The notes: generated by a model not told the origin, from the letters alone. Shown: positions 1 through 9,508, numbered from the stretch's first letter. The stretch: DNA of 64,000 nt from an uncultured Bacteroidota bacterium (GCA_903910445.1 CAIVZR010000048.1:62001-126000), one strand, 5' to 3'. Translations and numbers: made by a program.

Positions 1-1
1 T

Positions 2-2518
2 GCAAAGGAATTAGGAAAAATTTTCCTCAAAGGACTCACCTTCGAAGAAGCCAAACGTGTGATCCGTCAGAGATTGGGTGCCACTTATAATACCGAGAAC
101 TCAGGCGTAGAAATAACACTTAACTATGCCCGTACAATTTTAGTTCATATTAGTGGTGAAGTTTTCAAGCCGGGTTCTTATGTAATTCCCGCAATTAACT
201 CTGCATTTAATGCACTCGTTGCTGTTGGTGGTCCCACCGATATTGGATCGGTTCGTAATATCTATATCAAACGCGATGGTAAAATTATCGATACTGTAGA
301 TGCCTACGATATCCTTTTCAATCCAGCAAAATCACGTGAAATATTCCTACAAAGCAACGACTACCTCATTGTTCCAGTTGCAACGAAAACAGTTAAAATT
401 GATGGCGCAATTCGTAAACCCAACTTGTTTGAATTGAAAAAACAAGATGGCTTAAATAGCTTGATTACCTATGCAGGCGGACTTAACATGAGTGCCTATA
501 CGAAATCGGTTCTGGTTAAACGACTCTCAGGTGATAAGATTTTAAATATCACTGTAAATTTCGATAGCTTGAAATTAGCCAATAAGGATTTCATGCTCTA
601 TCCAGGTGATGAAGTATTTATTAGAACCTATAATGCTAAACAATATAACTTAGTTACAATTAATGGAGCTTTAGAAATTCCTGGAGAATTTGAGTGGAGA
701 GAAAATATGCATATCGCCGACCTGATAAAAAATGCAGGGGGCTTACTCATCGATGCATATACCGAAAAAGGATATGTTCTGCGCTATAACCCCAACTTAA
801 CAGTAACATATATTCCATTCAGTGTTAGCAATGCATTAAATTCCGATAAGAGTATCGATAATATGTTGCTCAACAAAAGAGATATTGTTTATATCAGTGG
901 CAAAAACGAATTCTTCGATCCATTCAATATTACTATCGTTGGTGAAGTTCGCAAGCCAGGTACATTTCCTCTCGCATCTAGGTTAAAAGTAAGCGATATC
1001 ATATTCCTTGCTGGAAATGTAAAGCCCGAAGCATATCTCGATAAAGCAATTATTATTCGTACCAATGACGACTTAAGTAAAACGACGATTTCAGTAAATC
1101 TAAAAACAATACTCAGCGATACTGCAAGTCGTGAAAATATTTTCTTGAGCAAAAAGGATGTTATTACTGTATTCAATTTTTCATCTTTCCTCGATACATA
1201 TAATTTCACCATCGAAGGTGCAGTGCGCAAACCTAGTACCTTCGAATTCGCCGAAAACACCCGAATTTCGGATATCATTCTTTTGGCAGGTGGTTTGAAA
1301 CTTGATGAATATGTAAAAGAACTTGTTCAAATTACACGTATCAATCGCGAAGATTTCTCACTTTCCTATCTTCGTTTCAACCTCGCTAATATTCTTGAAA
1401 ATCCGCAAAGTGAAGAGAATATTGTACTTCAAAAAGGCGACTTAGTAAAGGTGTTGAATAAACGTGAATTTATTCAAGAATATAAAATCAGTGTGTATGG
1501 AGCGGTTAAGAATCCTGGCCCAATGCCTTTTGGTTACAACCTTACATTACGCGATGTTTTATTAATGGCTGGAGGATTTACACAAGATGCAGAAAATGGC
1601 AGAATTGAAGTTTCTCGTATAATGAAAATTTCAGGAGCATCAGGAATGCCGGAGCCCATCAAACAAGAACTTGATACCTTTCATATAGAACGAAACTTAT
1701 TAATTAATGCTACTACAGGTGTTTACACTTTAATGCCTTATGATGAAATTTTCATTCGTTCAAAACGTGATTTTGTAAAACAGCGTCACGTTTATTTAGG
1801 TGGTGAAGTAGCTTACCCAGGTATTTATGCGATCGGAAATAAAAATACAAGCATTAATGATATAGTGAATCGTGCAGGAGGACTTACTAAATATGCATTG
1901 GTAAAAGGCGCAACCTTATCTCGAACATATGATAATCCAGGAAAAGTATATTTCAATATGAAACGTGCAATCAACCGTCCTTGGTCACATTATAACTATG
2001 TTCTGGAAGATGGCGACTCCATCACAGTGCCTAAAATGAGCGATCTGATTTATATTGCTGGGGCCTTGAAATTTGAAAACACCTTGCGATTCCAAGGCGA
2101 TACACTCGGTGATGCAACATTCAGAATTGATAACCTGAGCGTGCCTTATGTATACGGTAGAAGGGCTAAATTCTATATAAAAAGTTATACCGGTGGCTTT
2201 TCCAAATATTCAAAACGTGGAAAAACAGTGGTGGTTACCGCTGATGGAAAAATTCGCCGTACGTATAATTTATTATTGTTCAGAATTTTCCCTAAAGTAT
2301 CATTGGGATCTAAAATATTAGTGAAGCCAAATCAACGTAAGATTGACCGAGATAAGGTGAAAGATATGAAACAGAAACGCAGAATAGAACAACTGAAACC
2401 ATCAAATCTTAAAGGGAAATTAAATGCAACAGCTGTTGAAGATTATTACAAAACCTTTATGGATCGTATTACACAAGTATTATCTATTGTACTCTTGGCC
2501 CGTACCGCTATTAAATAA
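2..2518 (+). CDS. SLBB-repeat polysaccharide export protein (5' end cut by window edge)
   Basis: The reading frame is open to base 2, well before the GTG at 59, so the true start lies left of the window. The visible 838 residues hold seven SLBB-like repeats, each with a G-x-V/I-x-x-P-G core followed by a D-x-I/L-x-x-A-G-G segment (for example GEVRKPGTF, GAVRKPSTF, GEVAYPGIY). Wza-type outer-membrane export proteins have one to three SLBB domains and about 380 residues; long multi-SLBB versions occur in Bacteroidota. The tail is lysine/arginine-rich and ends in a short hydrophobic stretch. The Wzz-like gene starts 14 bases downstream, so the two are probably one operon for export of capsule or exopolysaccharide. 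The role is inferred from domain family and neighbour. Confidence 0.85.
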   Translation, partial: AKELGKIFLKGLTFEEAKRVIRQRLGATYNTENSGVEITLNYARTILVHISGEVFKPGSYVIPAINSAFNALVAVGGPTDIGSVRNIYIKRDGKIIDTVDAYDILFNPAKSREIFLQSNDYLIVPVATKTVKIDGAIRKPNLFELKKQDGLNSLITYAGGLNMSAYTKSVLVKRLSGDKILNITVNFDSLKLANKDFMLYPGDEVFIRTYNAKQYNLVTINGALEIPGEFEWRENMHIADLIKNAGGLLIDAYTEKGYVLRYNPNLTVTYIPFSVSNALNSDKSIDNMLLNKRDIVYISGKNEFFDPFNITIVGEVRKPGTFPLASRLKVSDIIFLAGNVKPEAYLDKAIIIRTNDDLSKTTISVNLKTILSDTASRENIFLSKKDVITVFNFSSFLDTYNFTIEGAVRKPSTFEFAENTRISDIILLAGGLKLDEYVKELVQITRINREDFSLSYLRFNLANILENPQSEENIVLQKGDLVKVLNKREFIQEYKISVYGAVKNPGPMPFGYNLTLRDVLLMAGGFTQDAENGRIEVSRIMKISGASGMPEPIKQELDTFHIERNLLINATTGVYTLMPYDEIFIRSKRDFVKQRHVYLGGEVAYPGIYAIGNKNTSINDIVNRAGGLTKYALVKGATLSRTYDNPGKVYFNMKRAINRPWSHYNYVLEDGDSITVPKMSDLIYIAGALKFENTLRFQGDTLGDATFRIDNLSVPYVYGRRAKFYIKSYTGGFSKYSKRGKTVVVTADGKIRRTYNLLLFRIFPKVSLGSKILVKPNQRKIDRDKVKDMKQKRRIEQLKPSNLKGKLNATAVEDYYKTFMDRITQVLSIVLLARTAIK

Positions 2519-2532
2519 ACCGATTAATACCT

Positions 2533-3594
2533 ATGGCAGATATTGCCCCGAACGAAAATAATCTATACGATTACCTGGCTATTGTTAAAGGTGTTTTCTC
2601 TCAATTATGGAATAGAAAATGGATCATCTTGGCAATCACAGTTGTTTTTGCTATAGCTACCTTCTTCTATTTGAAATTGAATAAAAAGGCTGTTCATTAT
2701 GTCGCGAATTGTACCTTTATGCTCTATGATTCCGACAAGGGAATCAATTCACTCTCTAGTGTATTAGGAGCAAATACAGCCAGTGGAACAAGCAATAAAG
2801 ATTTAATTATTTACTTGCTTGGCTCTCGTCGTATTATTGAAGATATGCTACTTTCTCCAGCCTACTTCAATGGCAAGGAAGATTTCGTTGTAAATCATTA
2901 CGCACGAGTACATAAATTCGATGAGTCTTGGAATACTCATCCGCTGCTAAAGGATTTTCGATTTAAGAAAAAACAGGATTTAGCATATTCCGATTTTCAA
3001 GATAGTGTTCTTGGTGGTATCGTTAATAGGATTTCTAGTCAGGAATCATTCGATATAGATATGAAAAGCTGGAAGATGAGCATGTCATATCGCGATGAAG
3101 ATGAACACTTCGCTAAGCTGATCGTAGAAAAACAAATAGATGCCCTTTGTGCATTTTATATCTCACGTAAAAGAGTAAAAGGTGTGGAGACTGTTGATTT
3201 CCTTCAACAAAAAAGAGACTCACTTACAAATGCATTGAGGGGTACAGAGATGTCATTCGCTGCTTGGAAAGATTCAAATCAACGATTGATAAAGGCTACA
3301 GGTGGTGCAGAAGAAGGTAAATTTCGAGGTGATTTAACAATGCTTAATTCGGCATTATTGGAAAGTACTAGACAATTGGAAATGGCAAAACTCACATTGC
3401 TCGATGAAAGTCCAATCGTTCAAACAATTGATACACCTAAATATCCTTTACCAAAAAACGTAACATCCAATTGGAAATTAATATGGGTTATAGTAAATCT
3501 TATCGGATTTATTTTAATCGCAGCGATCACCGTTGGACAAAAATATATTTCGGATTATTTTAAAAAACAAAAACTATCGCACGCTAAAAGTTGA
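2533..3594 (+). CDS. Wzz-like chain-length determinant / polysaccharide co-polymerase
   Basis: The 353-residue protein has the classic Wzz layout: a short cytosolic N-terminus, a membrane helix at about residues 32-50, a long periplasmic region with helical, charged sequence (about 200-290), a PKYPLPKN proline-rich stretch, and a second membrane helix at about 318-337 with a short lysine-rich tail. Proteins of this family set the length of O-antigen or capsule chains in the inner membrane. No C-terminal tyrosine-kinase domain is present, so it is the Wzz rather than the Wzc type. It lies 14 bases after the SLBB gene and 21 bases before the NeuB-like gene, in the same direction. Confidence 0.82.
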   Translation: MADIAPNENNLYDYLAIVKGVFSQLWNRKWIILAITVVFAIATFFYLKLNKKAVHYVANCTFMLYDSDKGINSLSSVLGANTASGTSNKDLIIYLLGSRRIIEDMLLSPAYFNGKEDFVVNHYARVHKFDESWNTHPLLKDFRFKKKQDLAYSDFQDSVLGGIVNRISSQESFDIDMKSWKMSMSYRDEDEHFAKLIVEKQIDALCAFYISRKRVKGVETVDFLQQKRDSLTNALRGTEMSFAAWKDSNQRLIKATGGAEEGKFRGDLTMLNSALLESTRQLEMAKLTLLDESPIVQTIDTPKYPLPKNVTSNWKLIWVIVNLIGFILIAAITVGQKYISDYFKKQKLSHAKS

Positions 3595-3615
3595 GCGATA
3601 TAATACTAGAAAAGA

Positions 3616-4497
3616 ATGTTTAAATTTGATTACAGAGAGCCTAAAGTGATAGCAGAAATTGGATGCAATCACATGGGAGATTACGCCATCGCAATTGAAC
3701 TTATCGACTTAGCAAAATCTTGCGGTTGTAAATATGTGAAATTTCAAAAACGCAATTCAAAGGAATTGCTTACCGATGAACAATATAATGCACCGCACCC
3801 CAACCCATGGAATAGCTACGGTTCTACTTATGGTGAACATCGCGAAAAACTAGAATTTAGCACTCATCAACATCGCGATCTATTTGCATATTGTGAGAAA
3901 GTTGGAATAGAATACTCTACTTCTGTATGGGATGTTACCTCCGCCAAAGAAATTATCGCATTGCAACCTCATTTTATTAAGGTTCCGTCTGCCTGCAATA
4001 ATAATTTCGAAATGTTGCAATTGCTTCGTGATGAATACAAAGGGCAAGTTCAAATTTCTTTTGGAATGACTACGCAAACAGAGGAGGATGGAATCGTTTC
4101 TTTCTTCGAAGAAACTAATCAATCAAGATCACGTCTTGTAGTGTATTCTTGTACAAGTGGATATCCTGTACCTGATCATGAAGTTTGCCTTCTTGAAATC
4201 AATCGACTATATAATAAGTTTGCAGATCGTGTTTTTGAAATCGGATTCAGTGGGCATCATAATGGAATCGCGCTCGATATTGCTGCATTTACACTGGGTG
4301 CACGATGGATTGAACGTCACTTTACTGCCGATCGAACATGGAAGGGAACTGATCATGCCGCTAGCCTTGAAAAACCAGGTATGGAGAAATTAGTGCGCGA
4401 CCTGAATGGTACTTTTAAAGCACTAACGTACAAGCACGAAGAGATTCTTGAAATAGAAAAAGTGCAACGCGAGAAATTGAAATATCGCAAAAATTAA
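3616..4497 (+). CDS. neuB: NeuB-family nonulosonate (sialic acid-type) synthase
   Basis: NeuB-family enzymes condense phosphoenolpyruvate with a six-carbon sugar to make nine-carbon acids such as Neu5Ac, KDN, legionaminate or pseudaminate. The N-terminus carries the family motif AEIGCNHMG (about residues 12-20) followed by KYVKFQKR; later segments FIKVPSACNNN, GFSGHH and ARWIERHFTADR fit the TIM-barrel active site. The protein has 293 residues and stops after the barrel, so the C-terminal SAF (antifreeze-like) domain of E. coli-type NeuB is absent. The phosphatase gene begins 1 base after its stop. That pairing suggests a 9-phosphate product that is then dephosphorylated, as in the KDN-9-phosphate route described in Bacteroides. 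The exact sugar cannot be read from sequence. Confidence 0.85.
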   Translation: MFKFDYREPKVIAEIGCNHMGDYAIAIELIDLAKSCGCKYVKFQKRNSKELLTDEQYNAPHPNPWNSYGSTYGEHREKLEFSTHQHRDLFAYCEKVGIEYSTSVWDVTSAKEIIALQPHFIKVPSACNNNFEMLQLLRDEYKGQVQISFGMTTQTEEDGIVSFFEETNQSRSRLVVYSCTSGYPVPDHEVCLLEINRLYNKFADRVFEIGFSGHHNGIALDIAAFTLGARWIERHFTADRTWKGTDHAASLEKPGMEKLVRDLNGTFKALTYKHEEILEIEKVQREKLKYRKN

Positions 4498-4498
4498 A

Positions 4499-5020
4499 AT
4501 GACAAGCCAACTCCAAAATATTAAACTTCTTATAATGGACTGTGATGGTGTTCTTACCGATGCAGGTATGTATTATAATGCAGAGGGAGATAACCTAAAG
4601 AAATTTTCTACCTACGATGGAATGGGTATCAACCTATTGCGCCGGATTGGAATTAAATCGGCAATTATCACTGGCGAAAACTCACCTATCGTAGCACGCA
4701 GAGCAGAGAAATTAAAAATTGAACACGTATATTTAGGATGTGCCGATAAGCTAGCTGCAGCGAGGGAAATATGCATGAACGAGAAAATTTCAATTCGCGA
4801 TATTGCATTTATTGGAGATGATATCAACGATCTTGAACTGCTTCGTAATGTAGGTTTCGCAGCCTGTCCGCCCAACGCTAGGAAGGAGGTGAAAATGATT
4901 GAAAATATTCACTTGCTTGAAACCCCAGGAGGGCAAGGTACGGTAAGAGAGCTAGCCGACTTAATTTTAAAATCTAAAGGAATTAAAATTGGCAACCTAC
5001 TTCAATCAAATATTCAATAA
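4499..5020 (+). CDS. KdsC-like HAD phosphatase (nonulosonate/KDO phosphate phosphatase)
   Basis: The 173-residue protein is a cap-less (C0) HAD phosphatase. HAD motif I is MDCDGVLTD (about 13-21, nucleophile in DCD), motif II is the SAIITGEN stretch (about 53-60), and motif IV is FIGDDINDLELL with the metal-binding aspartates. Length and layout match KdsC (KDO-8-phosphate phosphatase) and the closely related KDN-9-phosphate and Neu5Ac-9-phosphate phosphatases. The start codon is separated from the upstream NeuB-like stop by one base, so the two are almost surely translated together. I infer that its substrate is the phosphorylated product of that synthase rather than KDO-8-phosphate, but the two cannot be separated by eye. 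Confidence 0.82.
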   Translation: MTSQLQNIKLLIMDCDGVLTDAGMYYNAEGDNLKKFSTYDGMGINLLRRIGIKSAIITGENSPIVARRAEKLKIEHVYLGCADKLAAAREICMNEKISIRDIAFIGDDINDLELLRNVGFAACPPNARKEVKMIENIHLLETPGGQGTVRELADLILKSKGIKIGNLLQSNIQ

Positions 5021-5029
5021 TAGCCTACA

Positions 5030-5812
5030 ATGAATACAAATCCCGCAATAATACTCACTGGAGGCCTCGGACTGATTGGCAAGTCAACAGCACATTTTCT
5101 AGCGAGTAAAGGCTACCATATCATCATCGTTGACATTGCTCCTAACTGCGAATTTGCATCTGATAGCATTAGCTATATTCAATTTGATTTAATGCTTATT
5201 GAGAACTATACTGCCTTGATGGAAAAGGTGACACAACTCACTGCGAATCTTAAAGGCGTAATAAATAATGCCGCATTCAATCCGAAAGTAGAAGACAATA
5301 GCATCAGTGTTGGGAAATTTGAAGATTTGAATTTACTCGAATGGCGCAAAGAAGTAAACCTGAATTTAACAGCACCGATCTTTCTTATTCAAGCGCTATT
5401 GCCGCTATTTAATCATACTGATGCCACGCCATGTAAAATAGTAAATGTTATTTCAACTTACGGTTTAGTACCCCCCAACCAAGATATTTATAAAGGACTT
5501 GGTGCGATTCAAGGAAAGGAAGTGTTCAAGCCGATAAATTATCCAGTTACAAAAGCAGGACTTGCCATGGCAACGAAATACTTGGCGGTTTATTTGGGCG
5601 ACCGAGGATTCAATGTTAATGGCATCGCTCCAGGTGGAATTGCAAATAATCAACCCCAAGTATTTGTTGATGCTTATGCCGCACTCACACCCATGAAGAG
5701 AATGGCCAAAGTGGAAGAAATGATGGAAACATTTCATTTGCTATGCAGCAAAGGAAGCGATTATATCAATGGGCAAATTATCGCTGTTGATGGGGGATGG
5801 ACTGCTTGGTAA
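5030..5812 (+). CDS. SDR-family oxidoreductase
   Basis: This is a classical short-chain dehydrogenase/reductase of 260 residues. It has an N-terminal Rossmann glycine motif TGGLGLIG (about 10-17), the NNAA motif, the catalytic Y-x-x-x-K as YPVTK with an upstream serine in VISTYG, and a C-terminal ending GQIIAVDGGW typical of the family. It starts 9 bases after the KdsC-like gene in the polysaccharide locus. The SDR is therefore likely to modify a sugar intermediate (oxidation or reduction at one carbon), but the substrate is unknown. Cytosolic; no signal peptide. Confidence 0.85.
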   Translation: MNTNPAIILTGGLGLIGKSTAHFLASKGYHIIIVDIAPNCEFASDSISYIQFDLMLIENYTALMEKVTQLTANLKGVINNAAFNPKVEDNSISVGKFEDLNLLEWRKEVNLNLTAPIFLIQALLPLFNHTDATPCKIVNVISTYGLVPPNQDIYKGLGAIQGKEVFKPINYPVTKAGLAMATKYLAVYLGDRGFNVNGIAPGGIANNQPQVFVDAYAALTPMKRMAKVEEMMETFHLLCSKGSDYINGQIIAVDGGWTAW

Positions 5813-5860
5813 AAAATGATATCACTAGATTGATTATAAAAATAATATCAATTAAAAACT

Positions 5861-6400
5861 ATGCTACTTATTCGTAAAGCTACCAGTAATGATGCAGAAG
5901 CAATTCTTAGCATATACAAACCATTTATCGAAAATACCGCTATCACATTCGAATTTACAGTTCCTGATATCGAAGAATTCCGATTGCGTATCAATCCAAT
6001 TATAGAACATTATCCTTACCTGGTTTGTGAATTTAATAATCAAGTAATTGGTTATGCCTATGCACACAAGTTTCGTGAACGTGCGGCCTACGATTGGGAT
6101 ATAGAAACTTCTGTTTATGTCGATGAAAAATTCCATCAACAAGGAGTCGCCACAAAACTCTATGAAAAACTTATTGATGAATGCACTTTACAAGGCTTTC
6201 ATAATGCTTTTGCGGGTATCACCTTGCCAAATATTAAAAGCGAAAGATTTCACACAAAATTAGGATTTACTGAAATTGGAGTATTTAAAAATGCGGGATT
6301 TAAGCAAGGTGTCTGGCATAGTGTGCTATTTATGGAACGCAATCTAATTCCTTGCGAAGGAACTCCAGAGCCCGTGAAATCCAAACATACCGGGAATTAA
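5861..6400 (+). CDS. GNAT acetyltransferase, phosphinothricin/methionine sulfoximine acetyltransferase type
   Basis: The 179-residue protein starts with IRKATSNDAEAI, and has the E-N-T-A-I-T-F-E segment, YAYAHKFRERAAYDWDIETSVYV and the acetyl-CoA loop QQGVATKLYEKL (about 91-102), followed by GFTEIGVFKNAGFKQGVWHSV. This order is typical of the Pat/Bar branch of GNAT enzymes, which in most bacteria N-acetylate glutamine-analogue toxins or related amino acids. It lies 48 bases after the SDR and could be the last gene of that operon. Nothing ties it to polysaccharide synthesis. A hairpin terminator follows within 25 bases. Confidence 0.82.
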   Translation: MLLIRKATSNDAEAILSIYKPFIENTAITFEFTVPDIEEFRLRINPIIEHYPYLVCEFNNQVIGYAYAHKFRERAAYDWDIETSVYVDEKFHQQGVATKLYEKLIDECTLQGFHNAFAGITLPNIKSERFHTKLGFTEIGVFKNAGFKQGVWHSVLFMERNLIPCEGTPEPVKSKHTGN

Positions 6401-6423
6401 TTTTCAAATGTTCTCAAAAACAA

Positions 6424-6450
6424 AAGCCACAACTTTGCAGGTTGTGGCTT
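6424..6450. terminator. Bidirectional hairpin terminator between GNAT gene and ftsZ
   Basis: A 10-bp perfect stem (AAGCCACAAC at 6424-6433 with GTTGTGGCTT at 6441-6450) has a 7-base loop and A-rich/T-containing flanks on both sides. It sits between the convergent ends of the polysaccharide operon and the dcw cluster and could stop both. Confidence 0.75.
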
Positions 6451-6470
6451 CTTTACAGTTCACATAAAGG

Positions 6471-8042
6471 TTAATCTACTTCCGGATTGAAAAACGAATT
6501 ATTCGTGTTAAAAAGCGGTTTATCTTTATTCTCCGTATTCAGTGAAATATTAGAACTAATACGTTCAGATGAATGAATTTCTTCATCCAGTTGCAGATTC
6601 AATCGCATAAATGCCGGTGTGTTGATTTGGTCTTCCATATCTTCCACAGGCTTGTTTAAATCGAAATTAAACCCCTTCAATTTTGAAGCACGTTCTTGCG
6701 AACGCTTCAACATCTCCATCTCATCTAAAGATAAAGAAGCAAACATAACCGACGGTTCTGGATCGCTTATAGGTTTTATTTCACTTGAAATAACCTCCGC
6801 ATTCGAATTGAGATATGTTACGTTTTTTGTGTTTTCGTTATTTTCAGCATTGGAAACATTCCATTTTGAATCGAAATTCTGAAATGCATAATTTTCATTA
6901 CTAGACGGTGCATCCTCATTTTTTTCAATGCGAGTCATTACAACTTCTTCATTGTTTATAGCAGTTTCTACAACGGGTGCCGAAACCACTTCATTTACTG
7001 GAGGAGCAACTACTACAGGTGAAGCTGGAATCTCTGAAACAATATTCTTCTCAGAACTTAAGAGGGGCTTGATGCTATTGTTAACTTCAAAACCAGTAAC
7101 AATTAAGGTTACACGTAATTGATCTTCCAAACTCTCATCATAGCAATCGCCAATTTTAATATTCGCATCCTGACCAACAGCATCCTCAATATAAGTCATT
7201 ATTTGATCAAATTCATCCATCATGAATTCGCGACGACCATAAGTAATATTCGCCAATACATGTTGAGCTCCATTTACATTGGCATCATTCAATAGGGGAG
7301 ACTCTAGCGCTGAATTAATGGCCTCAATAGCTCGATTCTGTCCATTGGCTTCTCCAATACCCATCAATGCCGAACCGCTATCGGTCATGGCATTGCGAAC
7401 ATCGGCGAAATCCACATTCATACGTCCAGTGATGGTAATCAATTCGGAAATTCCTTTGGCTGCAGTACACAATACATCATCAGCTTTTGCAAAGGCGGCA
7501 TTCATTGATAAATTTCCAAATAATAATGGAAGTTTATCATTGTTCACCATAATTACACTATCAGTATTCTTTCGAAGCTCGTTAATTCCTTCTTCCGCCA
7601 GATTGCGTTTTCTACGTCCTTCACGCATGAATGGAGTGGTGATAATTCCAATGGTGAGAATTCCTAAGTCTTTTGCAATTCTTGCAATTACAGGAGCAGC
7701 ACCAGTTCCAGTGCCTCCACCCATACCAGCAGTAATAAAAACCATCTTGGTATTTTTGGTAAGCAATTGCTCTATCTCTTCACGCGATTCCTCCGCAGCA
7801 AGATTCCCAATATCAGGGTTAGATCCTGCACCCAATCCCTCTGTTAAAGTTTTACCTAAATAAACTTTGGTTGGTATCGGACTAGAATCCAAAGCCTGTG
7901 CATCAGTATTGCAGATGATGAAATCTACATCTTTTATACCCATGCGATACATGTGATTTATAGCGTTGCCACCACCACCACCAACTCCTATCACTTTAAT
8001 GATGTTGTTGCGTTGCTCTTTTGGAATATCAAATTGTATCAT
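6471..8042 (-). CDS. ftsZ: Cell division protein FtsZ
   Basis: FtsZ is the tubulin-like GTPase that forms the division ring under the membrane. The 523-residue protein has the N-terminal GVGGGGGNAINHM loop (about 19-31), the tubulin signature GGGTGTG at 108-114 and the downstream NNDKLPLLF and DFADVRN segments of the T7 and GTPase-activating region. After the globular part (to about residue 320) comes a long, Glu/Asn/Val-rich linker. A TPAFMRLN motif resembling the FtsA-binding peptide lies about 60 residues before the end, and the protein ends in NNSFFNPEVD. That extended tail matches what I know from Bacteroidota FtsZ. It is the last gene of the dcw cluster, 51 bases after ftsA. Confidence 0.97.
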   Translation of the reverse strand: MIQFDIPKEQRNNIIKVIGVGGGGGNAINHMYRMGIKDVDFIICNTDAQALDSSPIPTKVYLGKTLTEGLGAGSNPDIGNLAAEESREEIEQLLTKNTKMVFITAGMGGGTGTGAAPVIARIAKDLGILTIGIITTPFMREGRRKRNLAEEGINELRKNTDSVIMVNNDKLPLLFGNLSMNAAFAKADDVLCTAAKGISELITITGRMNVDFADVRNAMTDSGSALMGIGEANGQNRAIEAINSALESPLLNDANVNGAQHVLANITYGRREFMMDEFDQIMTYIEDAVGQDANIKIGDCYDESLEDQLRVTLIVTGFEVNNSIKPLLSSEKNIVSEIPASPVVVAPPVNEVVSAPVVETAINNEEVVMTRIEKNEDAPSSNENYAFQNFDSKWNVSNAENNENTKNVTYLNSNAEVISSEIKPISDPEPSVMFASLSLDEMEMLKRSQERASKLKGFNFDLNKPVEDMEDQINTPAFMRLNLQLDEEIHSSERISSNISLNTENKDKPLFNTNNSFFNPEVD

Positions 8043-8093
8043 GTAATTATATTTTAATTTTAATTTTTTTACTTTGCTTTTTTTTACGAGATT

Positions 8094-9455
8094 TTATTTT
8101 TCAAAGTCTTCAAAGTCTTCCCCATCCTTTAAAAAATTAGATAGGTAACTTCCAAATCCTTTAAGCAATCCCGATTTATGTTTGGTTGTTTTTTCTTCCT
8201 TCTCCGCTTTTTCTTCTTTCTCTTCCACACTCACTGGCTCAATTCTGTTATTCGCTTTATTATTAAACATGTCCTCCGATTCATACTCCTCAAACCCTTT
8301 AATCACAAGCCCTACACCAGTTGAATAGGTTGGGTTGGCCACATCCACAAAGCTTTTTGCCAAATGCTCGTTAGGCAAACCAATACGAGCCGAAAGCCCA
8401 GTATGGAATTCAACAAACTGTGCCAAATGCTTAATATTAGCACCTCCACCAGTAAGTACGATGCCACCAATTAATTTCTTCTCTAATCCTACCGATTTTA
8501 TTTCATGATATACATGACCAATAATTTCAATCATGCGGGCCTCAATAATGCGGGCCAAATTCTTTGTTGAAATCTCTCTATTACCTCTGCCTCTCAAGCC
8601 TTCAATGCTGATATAATCGTTCTCCTTCTCCATGCTCGATAAGCAACTTCCAAAATTGGTCTTCAACATCTCAGCTTGACGCTCCAATATCATACAACCG
8701 CTCTTAATATCATTAGTAAGCACCTTTCCTGCAATAGGGATGATTGCTGTATGGCGAATCACATGTTCGTGAAAAATAGCAACGTCAGTAGTACCACCTC
8801 CTATATCTACCAAACATACACCTCCATCCAATTCGTCATCGCTTAAGCATGCTGCCGCCGATGCAATGGGTTCAAGAAATAAAGTCTTCGTAGTTAAATT
8901 TCCTTTCGATACACAACGGCGAATATTATTAGCCGCAGTTATTTGCCCTGTGATGATATGGAAATTTCCTTCCAAGCGAGTACCCGACATTCCCACTGGA
9001 GTACCAATGGCTAATTCATTATCTACATAGTAACTTTGAGGAATCACATCAATAATCTCATGACCTGGTTCCAATGGAACACGCTTCATATCCATCACAA
9101 GTGCTTTGATATCACTGATATCAATTTCATCGTCAGTATTGTTGCGTAAACGAATGCAACGACTTTGCGAACTTTTTATGTGCTGACCTGCAATTCCAAC
9201 AAATACTTCTGCAATCTTAATTTGAACTTCGCTCTTTAAGTTTTTACGAATATCATCTTCCGCCTTTTTCACTGCTTCAACAATCGCATCGGTAGTTTGT
9301 GCAATATTGGTTACCACTCCACGCTGTACGCCATTACTGTCGGCCTTCCCCATCCCCAATATTTCTACTTTGCCGGTTTCGTTCTTGCGCGCTACAAGTA
9401 CACAAATCTTTGTTGTGCCAATATCCAATCCAATTACTATTCTCGATTGCTCCAT
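8094..9455 (-). CDS. ftsA: Cell division protein FtsA
   Basis: FtsA is the actin-like ATPase that tethers FtsZ to the membrane and recruits the division machinery. The phosphate-1 loop VIGLDIGTTKICVLVA opens the protein (about 7-22), DIGGGTTDVAIF is the phosphate-2 loop, and LTGGGANIKHL the adenosine motif. The 453-residue length includes a charged Glu/Lys linker near 405-425 and a C-terminal amphipathic helix (GLLKGFGSYLSNFLKD) that should bind the inner membrane. It lies between ftsQ (53 bases upstream) and ftsZ (51 bases downstream), the conserved order. Confidence 0.96.
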   Translation of the reverse strand: MEQSRIVIGLDIGTTKICVLVARKNETGKVEILGMGKADSNGVQRGVVTNIAQTTDAIVEAVKKAEDDIRKNLKSEVQIKIAEVFVGIAGQHIKSSQSRCIRLRNNTDDEIDISDIKALVMDMKRVPLEPGHEIIDVIPQSYYVDNELAIGTPVGMSGTRLEGNFHIITGQITAANNIRRCVSKGNLTTKTLFLEPIASAAACLSDDELDGGVCLVDIGGGTTDVAIFHEHVIRHTAIIPIAGKVLTNDIKSGCMILERQAEMLKTNFGSCLSSMEKENDYISIEGLRGRGNREISTKNLARIIEARMIEIIGHVYHEIKSVGLEKKLIGGIVLTGGGANIKHLAQFVEFHTGLSARIGLPNEHLAKSFVDVANPTYSTGVGLVIKGFEEYESEDMFNNKANNRIEPVSVEEKEEKAEKEEKTTKHKSGLLKGFGSYLSNFLKDGEDFEDFEK

Positions 9456-9508
9456 ACAAGGTTGACTTTTTATACTTATTTAATTTTATTTTAATGGTTT
9501 CGGTAACG

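Noticed and set aside
7279-7863. 194-codon plus-strand frame inside ftsZ
   Set aside because: It is an antisense shadow of the conserved FtsZ GTPase domain; composition reflects the codons on the other strand.
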